Source of the DNA: Salinicoccus roseus
GTDB lineage: Bacteria > Bacillota > Bacilli > Staphylococcales > Salinicoccaceae
Assembly: GCF_003814515.1 (NCBI RefSeq)
Contig: NZ_RKQJ01000001.1
Span: 372,001-436,000, forward strand
DNA: 64,000 nt
Reading direction: 5' to 3'
In this document: piece by piece, positions 10,396 through 18,951 of the stretch
How positions within the stretch are numbered: the first letter of the stretch is position 1
Layout: every line of letters begins with the position of its first letter
Program-made: the position numbers and the translations under genes
Notes under the pieces: generated by a model
Told to the model about the DNA's origin: nothing
The model's input: the letters and a program-made list of their open reading frames with translations, nothing else
Databases searched by the model: none

Positions 10396-10561
10396 AAAAA
10401 ACAGGACAGCTGAATATCAGCTGCCCTGTTGATTTCCTTCAGGAATGCGTCCCAGTGCTGTTCTTTTGCCTGAGAGATTCACCTGCTAGGTTTGCTCCTT
10501 CGGCGACGATCACTCGTTCTCTCGAGCACTGTTCAATCGCAAAATTTTCAATTATTAATCC
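10396..10561 (-). ncRNA. Glycine riboswitch (single aptamer) with terminator, controls gcvT-gcvPA-gcvPB
   Basis: On the minus strand the leader holds the glycine aptamer core: GAGAGAACGAG, CGCCGAAGGAGCAA and TCTCAGGCAAAAG. A P1 stem closes it, CAGTGCT (10525-10531) with AGCACTG (10453-10459). Downstream, AACAGGGCAGCTGA / TCAGCTGTCCTGTT forms an intrinsic terminator ending in a T run at about 10398, immediately before the gcvT ribosome site. Only one aptamer fits between the promoter and the terminator. By analogy, glycine should favour readthrough. Confidence 0.92.
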
Positions 10562-10567
10562 GAGCTC

Positions 10568-10597
10568 ATTATAACCCCTATATCGATAAAATAGCAA
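10568..10597 (-). promoter_or_regulatory. Promoter of the gcv operon
   Basis: On the minus strand TTGCTA (10592-10597) and TATAAT (10568-10573) are 18 nt apart. This places transcription start near 10561, about 30 nt before the aptamer. Confidence 0.75.
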
Positions 10598-10622
10598 GGC
10601 TTTTAAAAACAAAATGTAAGCC

Positions 10623-11108
10623 CTAACACGACTTTATTTCGAGAATGTCCGAAACCACTTCATTCACCTGAAGTGAAGCATCCATCTCATGGTCTGCAAC
10701 TGCCCGGTATTTTTCTATGCGTCCTTCATAGAGTGCCTTGACCTGATCCCTGCTTTTTACCAGCGGCCGGTTCTCATCCCCTTCGATCCGTCGGTAGAGC
10801 GTCTCGAAGTCCGCATGGAGATAGATCACCGGCTGTTCCGTATTCTTGAGGAAATCGTAGGACCGGCCATATGTAACGACACCTCCGCCTGTGGCGATGA
10901 TGCCGCTGGTCCTGCTGGTCCGTGACAGTGCCTCAAATTCCTTCTGTCTGAACCCTGCTTCCCCCTCCTCTTCAAATATACGGGGAATCTCCCTGCCGGC
11001 GAGCTTTACCACTTCTTCATCCAGGTCGATGACCGGAAGGTCCATCCTTTCACCCAGAGCGTCAGCAATTGTCGTTTTTCCGCTTCCCATGAAGCCTATA
11101 AGTATCAT
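10623..11108 (-). CDS. aroK: Shikimate kinase
   Basis: AroK phosphorylates shikimate with ATP in chorismate synthesis. The 161-residue protein starts MILIGFMGSGKTTIAD, a Walker A loop, followed by the shikimate-binding DLDEEV, the GFRQKE arginine and TGGG motifs, and the lid arginine in ENRPLVKS. TAGGAGGA overlaps the stop of the small comGG-like gene 10 nt upstream, so aroK is probably read through from the comG operon. No separate terminator is seen before the gcv promoter. Confidence 0.96.
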   Translation of the reverse strand: MILIGFMGSGKTTIADALGERMDLPVIDLDEEVVKLAGREIPRIFEEEGEAGFRQKEFEALSRTSRTSGIIATGGGVVTYGRSYDFLKNTEQPVIYLHADFETLYRRIEGDENRPLVKSRDQVKALYEGRIEKYRAVADHEMDASLQVNEVVSDILEIKSC

Positions 11109-11118
11109 ATCTTTCCTC

Positions 11119-11292
11119 CTAGTCCATCAGTCCCTGAATCCGCATCTGATATATCTCTATGAAGCTCGATTGTATTTCCAGTATCATGAACATCCTATTA
11201 TGGTAATGGTAATACAGCCCCACCAGATATAGCAATATGAAGTATACGGAAAAGCTGAAGAAAGCATCATTTCGTGAAAAGAAGTGCTTCAC
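11119..11292 (-). CDS. Short ComGG-like pseudopilus protein
   Basis: A 57-codon frame opens at GTG 11292, 4 nt after a GGGGGAG ribosome site and inside the 3' end of comGF. The protein starts MKHFFSRNDAFFSFSVYF, has a hydrophobic stretch (residues about 11-28) and then an amphipathic helix ending RIQGLMD. Position and shape fit the last minor pseudopilin gene, comGG, but it is much shorter than ComGG of Bacillus subtilis (about 124 residues). It sits between comGF and aroK and its stop overlaps the aroK ribosome site. Homology is not proven. Confidence 0.6.
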   Translation of the reverse strand: MKHFFSRNDAFFSFSVYFILLYLVGLYYHYHNRMFMILEIQSSFIEIYQMRIQGLMD

Positions 11293-11698
11293 TGTTCTCC
11301 CCCTCCCCCGAAGCTACTGTAAGGACAACATGGGTATCGGTTTCCCGCAGGTTGAACTGCTCCACTTCGAACATGACGGTCACAAATCCGCTGCCTTCGA
11401 CACTCTTGACTATGCGGCTGCCATATTTGCGGTAGCTGATGTCGCCCTTTGCAGTCTTGAAGGTGATCACTTCATTTTCGCCATCGGCAGCCACAGCTGT
11501 ACTTCCTTCATGCACCTCTGTAATTTCAAAGATGAAGAAATCCATTTCAAAGCCTTTTTTCGGTGACTGTACCGCATCAAACTGCATGAGGATCGATGGC
11601 ATGAGCGCCATGACAAAAGCGGCGATGGACAGGCTGACCAGTGCTTCAATGTAGGTGAATCCCCCCGGCTCATTCAAAATAGGCACACCGCTTTTCAT
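11267..11698 (-). CDS. comGF: Competence minor pseudopilin ComGF
   Basis: The 143-residue protein has a type IV prepilin cleavage region GGFTYIEALVSLSIAAF after a 12-residue leader, followed by one hydrophobic helix, so it should be processed by ComC. The C-terminal domain is soluble and beta-rich (EVITFKTAKGDISYRK). It overlaps comGE by 29 nt. It should be a minor component of the transformation pilus. The assignment rests on gene order and the prepilin motif. Confidence 0.85.
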   Translation of the reverse strand: MKSGVPILNEPGGFTYIEALVSLSIAAFVMALMPSILMQFDAVQSPKKGFEMDFFIFEITEVHEGSTAVAADGENEVITFKTAKGDISYRKYGSRIVKSVEGSGFVTVMFEVEQFNLRETDTHVVLTVASGEGENSEALLFTK

Positions 11699-11939
11699 TT
11701 TTTATGCTGCAGATCCGATTGTCATGGATCATATAGGAAGAAGTGCTCCTCCTGAAGGCTTCGAAATCTTCATGTGAAAGTATTTCGAGATACAGCCGCC
11801 TGTTGAATTCAAGTGCCTCTTCCGACTCCGTCATCGTCTGTTCGAGCATCATCACTGCAGGCATCAGTACGCTTATGATGATGCCGAAGATCAGCATCGC
11901 CAGCAGACTGTCGACGAGCATGAACCCTTTATCCTTCAA
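11670..11939 (-). CDS. comGE: Competence minor pseudopilin ComGE
   Basis: An 89-residue prepilin-like protein starting MKDKGFMLVDSLLAMLIFG, a cleavage site with Gly5-Phe6 and a hydrophobic helix to about residue 30. The rest is short and polar. It overlaps comGD by 11 nt and comGF by 29 nt, so translation is coupled. Fifth gene of the comG operon; function as minor pseudopilin is by position. Confidence 0.82.
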   Translation of the reverse strand: MKDKGFMLVDSLLAMLIFGIIISVLMPAVMMLEQTMTESEEALEFNRRLYLEILSHEDFEAFRRSTSSYMIHDNRICSIKNEKRCAYFE

Positions 11940-12393
11940 TTCTGAACCGCCCCCTCTGTATCTGAAAAATGAAGCTTACGGACCGGTTAAGACAGTCGAA
12001 TGATATGGTGCCGAATTTGTCCGTGTCCCCATTGGATTTGAATATGATCCGCTCCAGGCCCCCAGAATTCAATTTACAGATGTCGAGGGGATAGGTTCTG
12101 ATGATCCGGCCATTTCTGCCGCGGATCAGGAGGCGCTGTTCCAGGCGGTCCATTTCAACGATCTGCTGAATGCCGCTGCCCATCGCCCCCGTCTGGGCAC
12201 TCTGGAGAAAATAGCCGATGGTTTCAATCTCATAATCGATGTTCCTCCCTTTATCCGAGGGCATGTTCACCACGCTGAGCAGCATGAGGACGCTGATGAT
12301 GCAGAGCGTCAGCATCATCTCAAGCATGGTGAACCCATCACTCGCTGCGTATCGCCTGCCCATTTGTAACCACAATCGCATCCCCATTTGCAC
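11929..12393 (-). CDS. comGD: Competence minor pseudopilin ComGD
   Basis: The protein (154 residues from GTG 12393) has the prepilin motif SDGFTMLEMMLTLCIISVL and a beta-rich tail with LEQRLLIRGRNGRIIRTYP. The start is uncertain: in-frame ATGs at 12387 and 12363 would shorten the leader, and none has a strong ribosome site. It lies inside the 3' end of comGC (56-nt overlap with the GTG start). Role: minor pseudopilin of the DNA-uptake pilus. Confidence 0.85.
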   Translation of the reverse strand: MQMGMRLWLQMGRRYAASDGFTMLEMMLTLCIISVLMLLSVVNMPSDKGRNIDYEIETIGYFLQSAQTGAMGSGIQQIVEMDRLEQRLLIRGRNGRIIRTYPLDICKLNSGGLERIIFKSNGDTDKFGTISFDCLNRSVSFIFQIQRGRFRIEG

Positions 12394-12667
12394 ATGTGAC
12401 CTGATCAGTCGTCAAATATTCAGGGACCAGACTGTCTATGGTTGCCGGCGGTCCCCCTTCGTTCAGGGTGTAGGCTTCTACTTGGCTCTGGACCATGCGG
12501 ACCTGCGCTTCACAACCGGTATCCTGTACATTCGCACTCTGGGCCGCTATGTTCGGTATGATCAGGATGATCAACACGGATATGACGAGAAGGACAAGCA
12601 GCATTTCAATCAGTGTAAAGCCGGCATCGTTATTCTTCTTTAATTTTTTTGCACATGATTTTTTCAT
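12338..12667 (-). CDS. comGC: Competence major pseudopilin ComGC
   Basis: ComGC is the main subunit of the competence pilus that captures external DNA. The 109-residue preprotein has the leader KKNNDAGFTLIEMLLVLLV, with processing expected after Gly16, and a hydrophobic assembly helix. Cys52 and Cys92 are placed to form the intramolecular disulfide known for this family. The segment TTDQVTCANGDAIV is the usual end. The ribosome site AGGAGG lies upstream at about 12672-12680. Confidence 0.93.
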   Translation of the reverse strand: MKKSCAKKLKKNNDAGFTLIEMLLVLLVISVLIILIIPNIAAQSANVQDTGCEAQVRMVQSQVEAYTLNEGGPPATIDSLVPEYLTTDQVTCANGDAIVVTNGQAIRSE

Positions 12668-12677
12668 TTGTTTCCTC

Positions 12678-13730
12678 CTAGTTGATGGATGACATCATTT
12701 GGAATATCGGTAATACGATGATCAGGTAGAGGCAGATGATCAGGACACCCAGGATGACGAAGATGACAGGCTGCACCTTCCTGGTCACATTCTCGATGCG
12801 CATGATCAGGCGCTCCAGGGTGTATTCGCTGAACATGATGAGTTCATTCCCTACGCTGCTGTTCTGCTCTCCGTGATTGACGAATATGGACAGTTTCGGG
12901 TCCAGCAGTTCGATGTGTGCAAGGGCCTGCGAAAGCGAGTCCCCGGCCAGAAGTTTTGTCTCGATGCGCCTGGAGATGTGGCGGAGATAAGGGTTGATCT
13001 CCTGGTGTATGAATAGGTCCAGGATCTCCTTCACTTCCAGGCCGTTATTCAGGAAATAGCCGAACTCGCGGGAAAACCGGTATGTCTGGTAGCCGATGAA
13101 GAAGAACCCGATGGAAGGGAGGCGTGCCAGAACCTTCGATTTCCGTTCGATGTCCTTCATATTCAGCAGATACAGTATGATGCTTCCGGCAAGCATGACT
13201 GCGAACACAAAGATGAGTATCGCAAGCGGGAGGGCCTCAAGAGCCATGATGAGCATCTTTACGATTCCTTCAGAACTTGTCCCCATCGCTGAATAGAGGC
13301 TTTTGAACTGGGGGATCACAGTGAAGTTGAGTGTAATGAGTATAGTGAGGAATATTGCGACGAGGAGCATCGGATACTGCAGTGACTTGACCAGCTTGGC
13401 AGTCGTCTGCCTGACATTCTTCAAGTAGGCGGATGAATCCCTCAAATTTGCAAGCACCTCTCCATGGATCTCGGCGAAGGAGACCTGGATGACGATGGCG
13501 TCCCTGTACCCCATCGCCTTCAATATGCTGCTCAGGCTGCTGCCTGAATTGACCATATCCAGATACTCGTCCTGCTGCTGCGGCTTCAGTACATCATACT
13601 GTTCAATCAGGAACACAAGGGCCTGTTTGAGTGTGAAGCCGACTTCGAGGAGGTCTGCAACTTTCATGAGAAAATGGGCATCATATTTTCCGAGTCTATT
13701 TGAATTTCTCCACATATGAAAGATGTTCAT
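12678..13730 (-). CDS. comGB: Competence pilus platform protein ComGB
   Basis: A GspF/PilC-family inner-membrane platform protein, 350 residues from ATG 13730. It has three hydrophobic segments (about 108-128, 158-180 and a C-terminal one near 325-345) and two repeated helical cytoplasmic domains. GGGGAGG lies about 10 nt before this ATG inside comGA; a longer frame would begin 11 codons earlier. It should couple the ComGA ATPase to pilus growth. Confidence 0.9.
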   Translation of the reverse strand: MNIFHMWRNSNRLGKYDAHFLMKVADLLEVGFTLKQALVFLIEQYDVLKPQQQDEYLDMVNSGSSLSSILKAMGYRDAIVIQVSFAEIHGEVLANLRDSSAYLKNVRQTTAKLVKSLQYPMLLVAIFLTILITLNFTVIPQFKSLYSAMGTSSEGIVKMLIMALEALPLAILIFVFAVMLAGSIILYLLNMKDIERKSKVLARLPSIGFFFIGYQTYRFSREFGYFLNNGLEVKEILDLFIHQEINPYLRHISRRIETKLLAGDSLSQALAHIELLDPKLSIFVNHGEQNSSVGNELIMFSEYTLERLIMRIENVTRKVQPVIFVILGVLIICLYLIIVLPIFQMMSSIN

Positions 13731-14691
13731 CTTCTGTGAGCCTCCCCGCAAGATGGAGGGCATCGATCTTGTCCACTATCGTCTGATGCCGTATGGTGCC
13801 GCCCTTCAACAAAGTTTCGATCTGGCTGTTGTCGAGTGATTCATAGATGATGAAGCTTCCACCCCCTGTATAGATGATGCGCTGATTAACGATCAGTGAG
13901 ATGCTTTGCAGAATCTCTTCGTCATAGAGGCCATAATCCTTCAGGCGGCTCAATGTACTGACTGCCGACCTGCTGTGGAAGGTGCTGAGCACCAGGTGCC
14001 CTGAAAGACTTGCCTTAAGAAGCTGGGAGGCGATGGTGGCATCCCTGATTTCGCCGAACATGATGATATCCGGATCGCATCGGAGCACGCCTTTCAGGAG
14101 CGGTGCATAGTCGATGTTCGCTTTTTCGTTGATTTCCACCTGGATCAGACCATCAAGCTCATATTCGATCGGATCTTCGATGCTGATGATCTGCCGCCTG
14201 CCGGATGCGGCCACTTCCTGTATAAGCCTGTACATGAGTGTGGATTTCCCCGATCCTGTAGGTCCGGTAAAAAGGATCAGCCCCTGCTGACGCCCCAGAT
14301 ACGGCAGGAAGAAATCATAATCTCCGGGCGAGTCGAACAACGCGGATGAAGGACGGCCCTCCATCGCATTGAGCACACGGATGACGACGATTTCGTTCAT
14401 CAGGGAGATCGGGAGTGTACTGACCCTGACATTCAGCACTGTGTCTTCAATATTGATTGCCGTCCGACCGCTCTGGGGAGCCTTGTGTTCATTGATGTCA
14501 AGCTCTGCTATGAACTTCAGATAATTCACGGATTTCCGATATGTCTCAACCGTCATTTCTTTTAGGGGGTGCATCTCCCCCGCCTTCCTTATCCTGACCA
14601 GACCCATTGCGCTCTCAAGCGTCAGGTGGATGTCCGTGGCATTCTGATGCATTGCATCTTTCAATATCTCTTCAACCAGCTGTTTCATCAT
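13696..14691 (-). CDS. comGA: Competence pilus assembly ATPase ComGA
   Basis: A 331-residue GspE/PilB-family hexameric ATPase powering pseudopilus assembly. Walker A is FTGPTGSGKSTLMY, the Asp box is ISIEDPIEYE, Walker B is DPDIIMFGEIRD and the His box is SGHLVLSTFHS. AGGAGG stands 3 nt before the first of two adjacent ATGs (14691, 14688). The usual four-Cys zinc motif of PilB is absent, as in other ComGA. First gene of the comG operon. Confidence 0.95.
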   Translation of the reverse strand: MMKQLVEEILKDAMHQNATDIHLTLESAMGLVRIRKAGEMHPLKEMTVETYRKSVNYLKFIAELDINEHKAPQSGRTAINIEDTVLNVRVSTLPISLMNEIVVIRVLNAMEGRPSSALFDSPGDYDFFLPYLGRQQGLILFTGPTGSGKSTLMYRLIQEVAASGRRQIISIEDPIEYELDGLIQVEINEKANIDYAPLLKGVLRCDPDIIMFGEIRDATIASQLLKASLSGHLVLSTFHSRSAVSTLSRLKDYGLYDEEILQSISLIVNQRIIYTGGGSFIIYESLDNSQIETLLKGGTIRHQTIVDKIDALHLAGRLTEDEHLSYVEKFK

Positions 14692-14715
14692 TCACCTCCT
14701 ACCCTATATATGGAG

Positions 14716-14731
14716 CAAAAGGGGCGTTTTG
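14716..14731 (-). promoter_or_regulatory. K-box-like symmetric element upstream of comGA
   Basis: On the minus strand CAAAA and TTTTG flank six C/G-rich bases about 30 nt before the comGA start. It resembles the AAAA-N5-TTTT ComK box but has N6. A TATATA follows about 10 nt downstream without a good -35 hexamer, as expected for an activated or alternative-sigma promoter. Confidence 0.3.
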
Positions 14732-14834
14732 ATTTTTTCTGAAATAAATGATGGATTTTTGCATTATGGTGTTTGATTTGCTGTATAATAGGGATTAATG
14801 GAAATGGGTTACATTACATTTATACCGATAAGTA

Positions 14835-14863
14835 TTTACTTTGATATGCAATTTATTTATAAT
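14835..14863 (+). promoter_or_regulatory. Promoter of the yqgY homologue
   Basis: TTTACT (14835-14840) and TATAAT (14858-14863) are exactly 17 nt apart, 41 nt upstream of the ATG. A second TATAAT at about 14783 could be an upstream promoter. Confidence 0.75.
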
Positions 14864-14903
14864 TGACTATGATATGTTAAGTAACGATGAAAGGACTGTT
14901 CCT

Positions 14904-15152
14904 ATGGATAAGTTATTCAAGACATTGGGGTTCTGGACTGCAATGTTTGCAATCCTGTTCTATGTCGGTGACATGATGATGATGACGTTGTTCTTCATCG
15001 CTCAAACTGGATTCTTCATTCTACTCGGCTACATGAAGCTCACTGAAAGAATGTATATGTATGTATTTGCTGCATACCTGGTCTTTTTCTTTGTAGGCTT
15101 TACATACTTCACAACCTTCCTGCTCGAGCCGAGTTTCGGTAACCAGCACTAA
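14904..15152 (+). CDS. yqgY: DUF2626 membrane protein YqgY
   Basis: An 82-residue protein beginning MDKLFKTLGFWTAMFAILFYVGD, with three hydrophobic segments and the conserved KLTERMYMYVFAAYL, the pattern of the DUF2626/YqgY family. I chose ATG 14904 because AAAGGA lies 8 nt before it; the frame is open further upstream but lacks a site. Function unknown. It is divergent from comG as in Bacillus. Confidence 0.85.
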   Translation: MDKLFKTLGFWTAMFAILFYVGDMMMMTLFFIAQTGFFILLGYMKLTERMYMYVFAAYLVFFFVGFTYFTTFLLEPSFGNQH

Positions 15153-15192
15153 TAAAGAACCAGGCAGATATCATCTGCCTGGTTCTTTATTT
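15150..15192. terminator. Bidirectional terminator
   Basis: A long perfect stem (AAAGAACCAGGCAGAT / ATCTGCCTGGTTCTTT) flanked by A/T-rich tails lies between the convergent yqgY and yqgX genes. Confidence 0.9.
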
Positions 15193-15195
15193 TAC

Positions 15196-15819
15196 CTATG
15201 CCCTGACAAAAGGGTTGCCGGTCTTCTCTTCACCGATCGTCGTTTCCGGACCATGTCCCGGATACACGGTCAGGTCATCATCAAGGGTGTAGAGCTTCTC
15301 CCTGATGCTGTTCAGCAGGGTGAGGTGATTCGCCTGATACAGGTCGGTCCGGCCGATGCCGCCATTGAACAGGACATCGCCGGAGACGATGAAATCTTCA
15401 AACAGGAAGCTCATGCTGCCGGGTGAATGCCCTGGTGTATGCAGCACCTGGAACTTGAAGCTGCCAATCCGGCGTTCCCCCTCTCCAATGATTTCTGGAG
15501 TTATGGAGGATTCGATGAGCTCGAGCCCCATATCCCTGTACTTTCCTGATCCATTCTTCGAGGCATCACCGAGCCAGTCCTGCTCTTCCCTGCCTATCCA
15601 TACATCGACCCCGAAATGGGACGCGACCTCATCAAGTGCGCCGATATGATCGAAGTGTGCATGGGTCAGCAGTACTGCCTTCACCGTCTGCCCCTCTTCG
15701 ACTGCACTGATGATTTCATCTGCGTCCCCTGACGGGTCGATGATCAGCACTTCATCTTCATGCTCTAGAATATAGCAGTTCGTCTCCAATGGTCCCAATG
15801 GTAATACTTTAATCTTCAT
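15196..15819 (-). CDS. yqgX: Metallo-beta-lactamase-fold hydrolase YqgX
   Basis: A 207-residue protein of the GloB-like MBL family with the binuclear metal motif THAHFDHIG, later ligands in HTPGHSPGS and SGDVLF, and the terminal YPGHGPETT. Relatives hydrolyse thioesters such as hydroxyacyl-glutathione or hydroxyacyl-bacillithiol; the substrate here is not known. It starts MKIKVLPLGPLETNCY with a GGAGGG site just upstream. Located between yqgY and yqgW homologues, the usual neighbourhood. Confidence 0.9.
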   Translation of the reverse strand: MKIKVLPLGPLETNCYILEHEDEVLIIDPSGDADEIISAVEEGQTVKAVLLTHAHFDHIGALDEVASHFGVDVWIGREEQDWLGDASKNGSGKYRDMGLELIESSITPEIIGEGERRIGSFKFQVLHTPGHSPGSMSFLFEDFIVSGDVLFNGGIGRTDLYQANHLTLLNSIREKLYTLDDDLTVYPGHGPETTIGEEKTGNPFVRA

Positions 15820-15909
15820 GCTGGTCCCTCCTTAAAATCCACTCGACAAAGCTACGTTTTAATTATACAATATATATGAGAATAAAGAGAACATTGGAGG
15901 TTGAGCAAA

Positions 15910-16149
15910 ATGCCATTCATCGATACTGGTGAACTGTTTGAAATTGGCGGTATTACCATCCATATAGGAGTCAACGCTTTTTCGGTACTCATGCTGATGA
16001 TTGCGATCGTCGGCGTATGGGGACTTGTGGCTGCAGTCAAGAACAGGAACCTGCTGGCTGTTCTATTCAGCTTTGCTACAGTCATTACATTTGGATTTTT
16101 CGCAATTGCTACCATCTTTACATACGGTTATCCGGATCTGGCACACTAG
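15910..16149 (+). CDS. yqgW: DUF2759 membrane protein YqgW
   Basis: A 79-residue protein with two hydrophobic helices (about residues 21-41 and 48-70) separated by a basic turn AAVKNRNLL, like the DUF2759/YqgW family. TTGGAGG ends directly before TTG 15901, too close for use, so ATG 15910 (9 nt away) is the better start. Position next to yqgX supports the name. Function unknown. Confidence 0.75.
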   Translation: MPFIDTGELFEIGGITIHIGVNAFSVLMLMIAIVGVWGLVAAVKNRNLLAVLFSFATVITFGFFAIATIFTYGYPDLAH

Positions 16150-16166
16150 ATCCATCCGCATGTATC

Positions 16167-16203
16167 AAAAAAGGCAAACCCAGTGTGGGTTTGCCTTTTT
16201 ATT
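16167..16203. terminator. Bidirectional terminator
   Basis: The hairpin AAAAAGGCAAACCCA / TGGGTTTGCCTTTTT between yqgW and argH has A and T runs on both sides. Confidence 0.9.
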
Positions 16204-16206
16204 TTA

Positions 16207-17586
16207 CTATATGGACAGTGTGGCCTCGGCTGCAGAAAGCTGCTTTTCAACCGCTTCCGTACCAGTTCCGCCAAGGCTCTTCCTTCTGTCGACTACAACT
16301 TTTGGTGTCAGTACAGTATATATGTCCTCATCGATGGACGGATGGTGCGCCTGAAATTCTGCGAGGGATAGATCCTTCAGATATTTGCTGTCGTTGATGC
16401 ATTTCAAGACCAGTTCGCCGACCACTTCATGGGCCTTCCTGAACGGCACGCCCTTCTCCACGAGATAGTCGGCCAGTTCCGTAGCATTGGAGAAGTCCTT
16501 TTCGACGGTCTGTTCGAGCACATCCTCGTTTATCGTCATCGTTTCGAGCATCCCCGTCATGATGCGTAGGGATCCCGTAACCGTCGTCACTGCATCAAAT
16601 ACCCCTTCCTTATCTTCCTGAAGGTCCTTGTTGTAGGTGAGCGGCAGGCCCTTGACGAGCATAAGCATGCTTGTAAGCGCCCCTGTCGTACGCGCACTTT
16701 TGCCGCGGATCAGTTCAGCCATATCAGGGTTCTTCTTCTGCGGCATCATGGAACTGCCCGTCGTGAACTGATCGGACAGCTGGACGAAGTTGGCCTCTTC
16801 ACTCATCCAGAAGATGATCTCCTCCGATAATCTCGAAAGGTGGACCATGACGAGACTGATGTTGGACAGCGTTTCGATGATATAGTCCCGGTCACTTACA
16901 GCATCCATGCTGTTCTGATAGATGTCCGAGAAACCAAGGAGCTCCTGGGTCTGTTCGCGGTCTATATCGAACGTCGTCCCGCTGATCGCACCGGCGCCAA
17001 GCGGTGAAAGGTCGATGCGCGCCAGTGAATCGTTGAAACGGTCCTTGTCCCTTTTGAGCATCCAGAAGTAGGCCATTATGTGATGCGAGAACAACACGGG
17101 CTGCGCACGCTGCAGATGTGTATAGCCCGGCATGACGACATGGATATTCTCCTTGGCAAGGTTGAGTATCGTATATTGGAGCGTCTCGATGCCCTCGATG
17201 ATTTCATATGCCTTCTCTTTGATGTAGAGGTGCATGTCTGTGGCGATCTGATCATTTCTGCTGCGTGCAGTATGCAGCTTGCCACCCACTTCGCCTATTT
17301 TGGAGATCAGGGCATGTTCGACATTCATATGGATGTCTTCATGCTGGACGGAAAATTCAAGACGTCCTGCATCATAATCATCCAGCACCGATTTCAGACC
17401 TTCTATGATCTTGTCCCTTTCCTCTGCTGTAATGATGCCCTGCGCTGCGAGCATCGTAGCATGTGCAATGCTTCCGGTGATATCCTTTTCAATCAGCACC
17501 TTATCAAAATGGATGGATGCATTGAATGCATCCACCCACTCCAGGGCCTCGCCTTGAAATCTGCCGCCCCAGGCCTTCTTAGTCAT
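16207..17586 (-). CDS. argH: Argininosuccinate lyase
   Basis: ArgH splits argininosuccinate into arginine and fumarate, the last step of arginine synthesis. The 459-residue protein starts [12 protein letters not shown] and carries the fumarase-superfamily signature [12 protein letters not shown] with its catalytic Ser loop, plus [12 protein letters not shown] and HLQRAQPV. It overlaps argG by 8 nt. argGH lies elsewhere in Staphylococcus aureus, so its place here is lineage-specific as far as I recall. Confidence 0.97.
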   Translation of the reverse strand: MTKKAWGGRFQGEALEWVDAFNASIHFDKVLIEKDITGSIAHATMLAAQGIITAEERDKIIEGLKSVLDDYDAGRLEFSVQHEDIHMNVEHALISKIGEVGGKLHTARSRNDQIATDMHLYIKEKAYEIIEGIETLQYTILNLAKENIHVVMPGYTHLQRAQPVLFSHHIMAYFWMLKRDKDRFNDSLARIDLSPLGAGAISGTTFDIDREQTQELLGFSDIYQNSMDAVSDRDYIIETLSNISLVMVHLSRLSEEIIFWMSEEANFVQLSDQFTTGSSMMPQKKNPDMAELIRGKSARTTGALTSMLMLVKGLPLTYNKDLQEDKEGVFDAVTTVTGSLRIMTGMLETMTINEDVLEQTVEKDFSNATELADYLVEKGVPFRKAHEVVGELVLKCINDSKYLKDLSLAEFQAHHPSIDEDIYTVLTPKVVVDRRKSLGGTGTEAVEKQLSAAEATLSI

Positions 17587-18784
17587 AAAGCTTCACTCCG
17601 CTTTCGAGCATGGATTTCACTTTTGTCGGAAGTCCGAAGATCTCTATGAATCCAACGGAAGCATCCTGGTTGAAGGCATCTTCATTCGTGTAGGTCGCCA
17701 GTTTTTCGTTGTAGAGGCTGTTGTCTGAACGTCTGCCGGTAACAGTGACGTTTCCTTTGTACAATTCGACGCGGACTTCGCCATTGACAGGCTGCTGCAT
17801 ATCCTTGAGCATCTTCCTCAATGAATCGGACAGCGGGGAGAACCATAGGCCGTTGTATACCTGTTCAGCAAACTTCTGTTCGATGACCGGTTTGAAGTGT
17901 GCGATATCCTTCGTGAGGGTGATCGTCTCGAGATCATGTTTCGCTGTGAGAATCACTTTGGCACCCGGTGTTTCATAGACTTCACGGGATTTGATGCCGA
18001 CGAGCCTGTTCTCGACGTGGTCGATTCTTCCAACCCCATGTGCACCTGCAATTTCGTTGAGCTTGATGATGAGGTCATCCAGGTCATAGGAGGCACCATT
18101 GATTGCAGTCGGGAGCCCTTCTTTGAAAGTGAGTACGAGCTCTTCTGCTTCGTCCGGTGCGTCAGCGATGTTGCTTGTGAGGTCATAGGCATCTTCCGGC
18201 GGCTTGTTCCAAGGATCTTCCAGCACGCCGCATTCGTTGCTTCTGCCCCAGAGATTCTGGTCGATGGAATAAGGGGAATCCAGATTGATTGGAATTGGAA
18301 TGTTCTTCTCTTTTGCATAATCGATTTCTTCTTCCCTGCTCCATGTCCATTCGCGTACAGGTGCAAGCACCTTGAGTGTCGGATCCAGTCCCTGTATCGC
18401 CACTTCGAAGCGCACCTGGTCGTTCCCTTTACCTGTACATCCGTGCGCCACGTAGTCTGCATTCGCTTCATGCGCTATCTCGACAAGCTTCTTCGAGATG
18501 AGCGGACGGCTCAGCGCAGAGACCAGCGGATATTTCCCTTCATACATCGAGTTGCCGTAGATTGCATATGCAACAAACTCATCAGCGAATTCCTTCGTCG
18601 TATCGATGACATGGGATTCGATTGCGCCCATATCCAAAGCCTTCTGATGAACGATATCAAGGTCTTTTCCTTCTCCAACGTCCAGGCAGACTGCCACGAC
18701 ATCGTATCCTTTATCAATGAACCATTGGATGGTTACACTTGTATCCAAACCACCTGAATATGCCAATACCACTTTTTCCTTCAT
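17579..18784 (-). CDS. argG: Argininosuccinate synthase
   Basis: ArgG joins citrulline and aspartate with ATP to form argininosuccinate. The 401-residue protein has the PP-loop [12 protein letters not shown] at its N-terminus, [15 protein letters not shown]-like nucleotide contacts (here [14 protein letters not shown]) and [16 protein letters not shown] 18784 is preferred because GAGGTGA lies 5 nt upstream; the GTG three codons earlier abuts that site. First gene of argGH, preceded by ARG-box-like sites. Confidence 0.97.
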   Translation of the reverse strand: MKEKVVLAYSGGLDTSVTIQWFIDKGYDVVAVCLDVGEGKDLDIVHQKALDMGAIESHVIDTTKEFADEFVAYAIYGNSMYEGKYPLVSALSRPLISKKLVEIAHEANADYVAHGCTGKGNDQVRFEVAIQGLDPTLKVLAPVREWTWSREEEIDYAKEKNIPIPINLDSPYSIDQNLWGRSNECGVLEDPWNKPPEDAYDLTSNIADAPDEAEELVLTFKEGLPTAINGASYDLDDLIIKLNEIAGAHGVGRIDHVENRLVGIKSREVYETPGAKVILTAKHDLETITLTKDIAHFKPVIEQKFAEQVYNGLWFSPLSDSLRKMLKDMQQPVNGEVRVELYKGNVTVTGRRSDNSLYNEKLATYTNEDAFNQDASVGFIEIFGLPTKVKSMLESGVKLYD

Positions 18785-18832
18785 TTCGGTCACCTCTATA
18801 ATTTTTTAATATTGATTAATGTAATGATTAGA

Positions 18833-18890
18833 ATGATAGCATTATAAAGATTCTAAATCAAGCATATTTATTCATTTTTATGCATGTTTT
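18833..18890 (-). promoter_or_regulatory. argG promoter with two ARG-box-like operators
   Basis: On the minus strand TTGATT (18856-18861) and TATCAT (18833-18838) are 17 nt apart. Just upstream and touching the -35, two overlapping sequences, TGAATAAATATGC and TGCATAAAAATGAA (about 18859-18890), resemble the ArgR/AhrC operator TGAATWWWWATTCA. Repression by arginine is inferred. Confidence 0.6.
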
Positions 18891-18951
18891 ATATTTTACA
18901 AAGGTTTTTCCTTTATTTATACTTGATTCAACACAGAAGGAGAGATGATCA

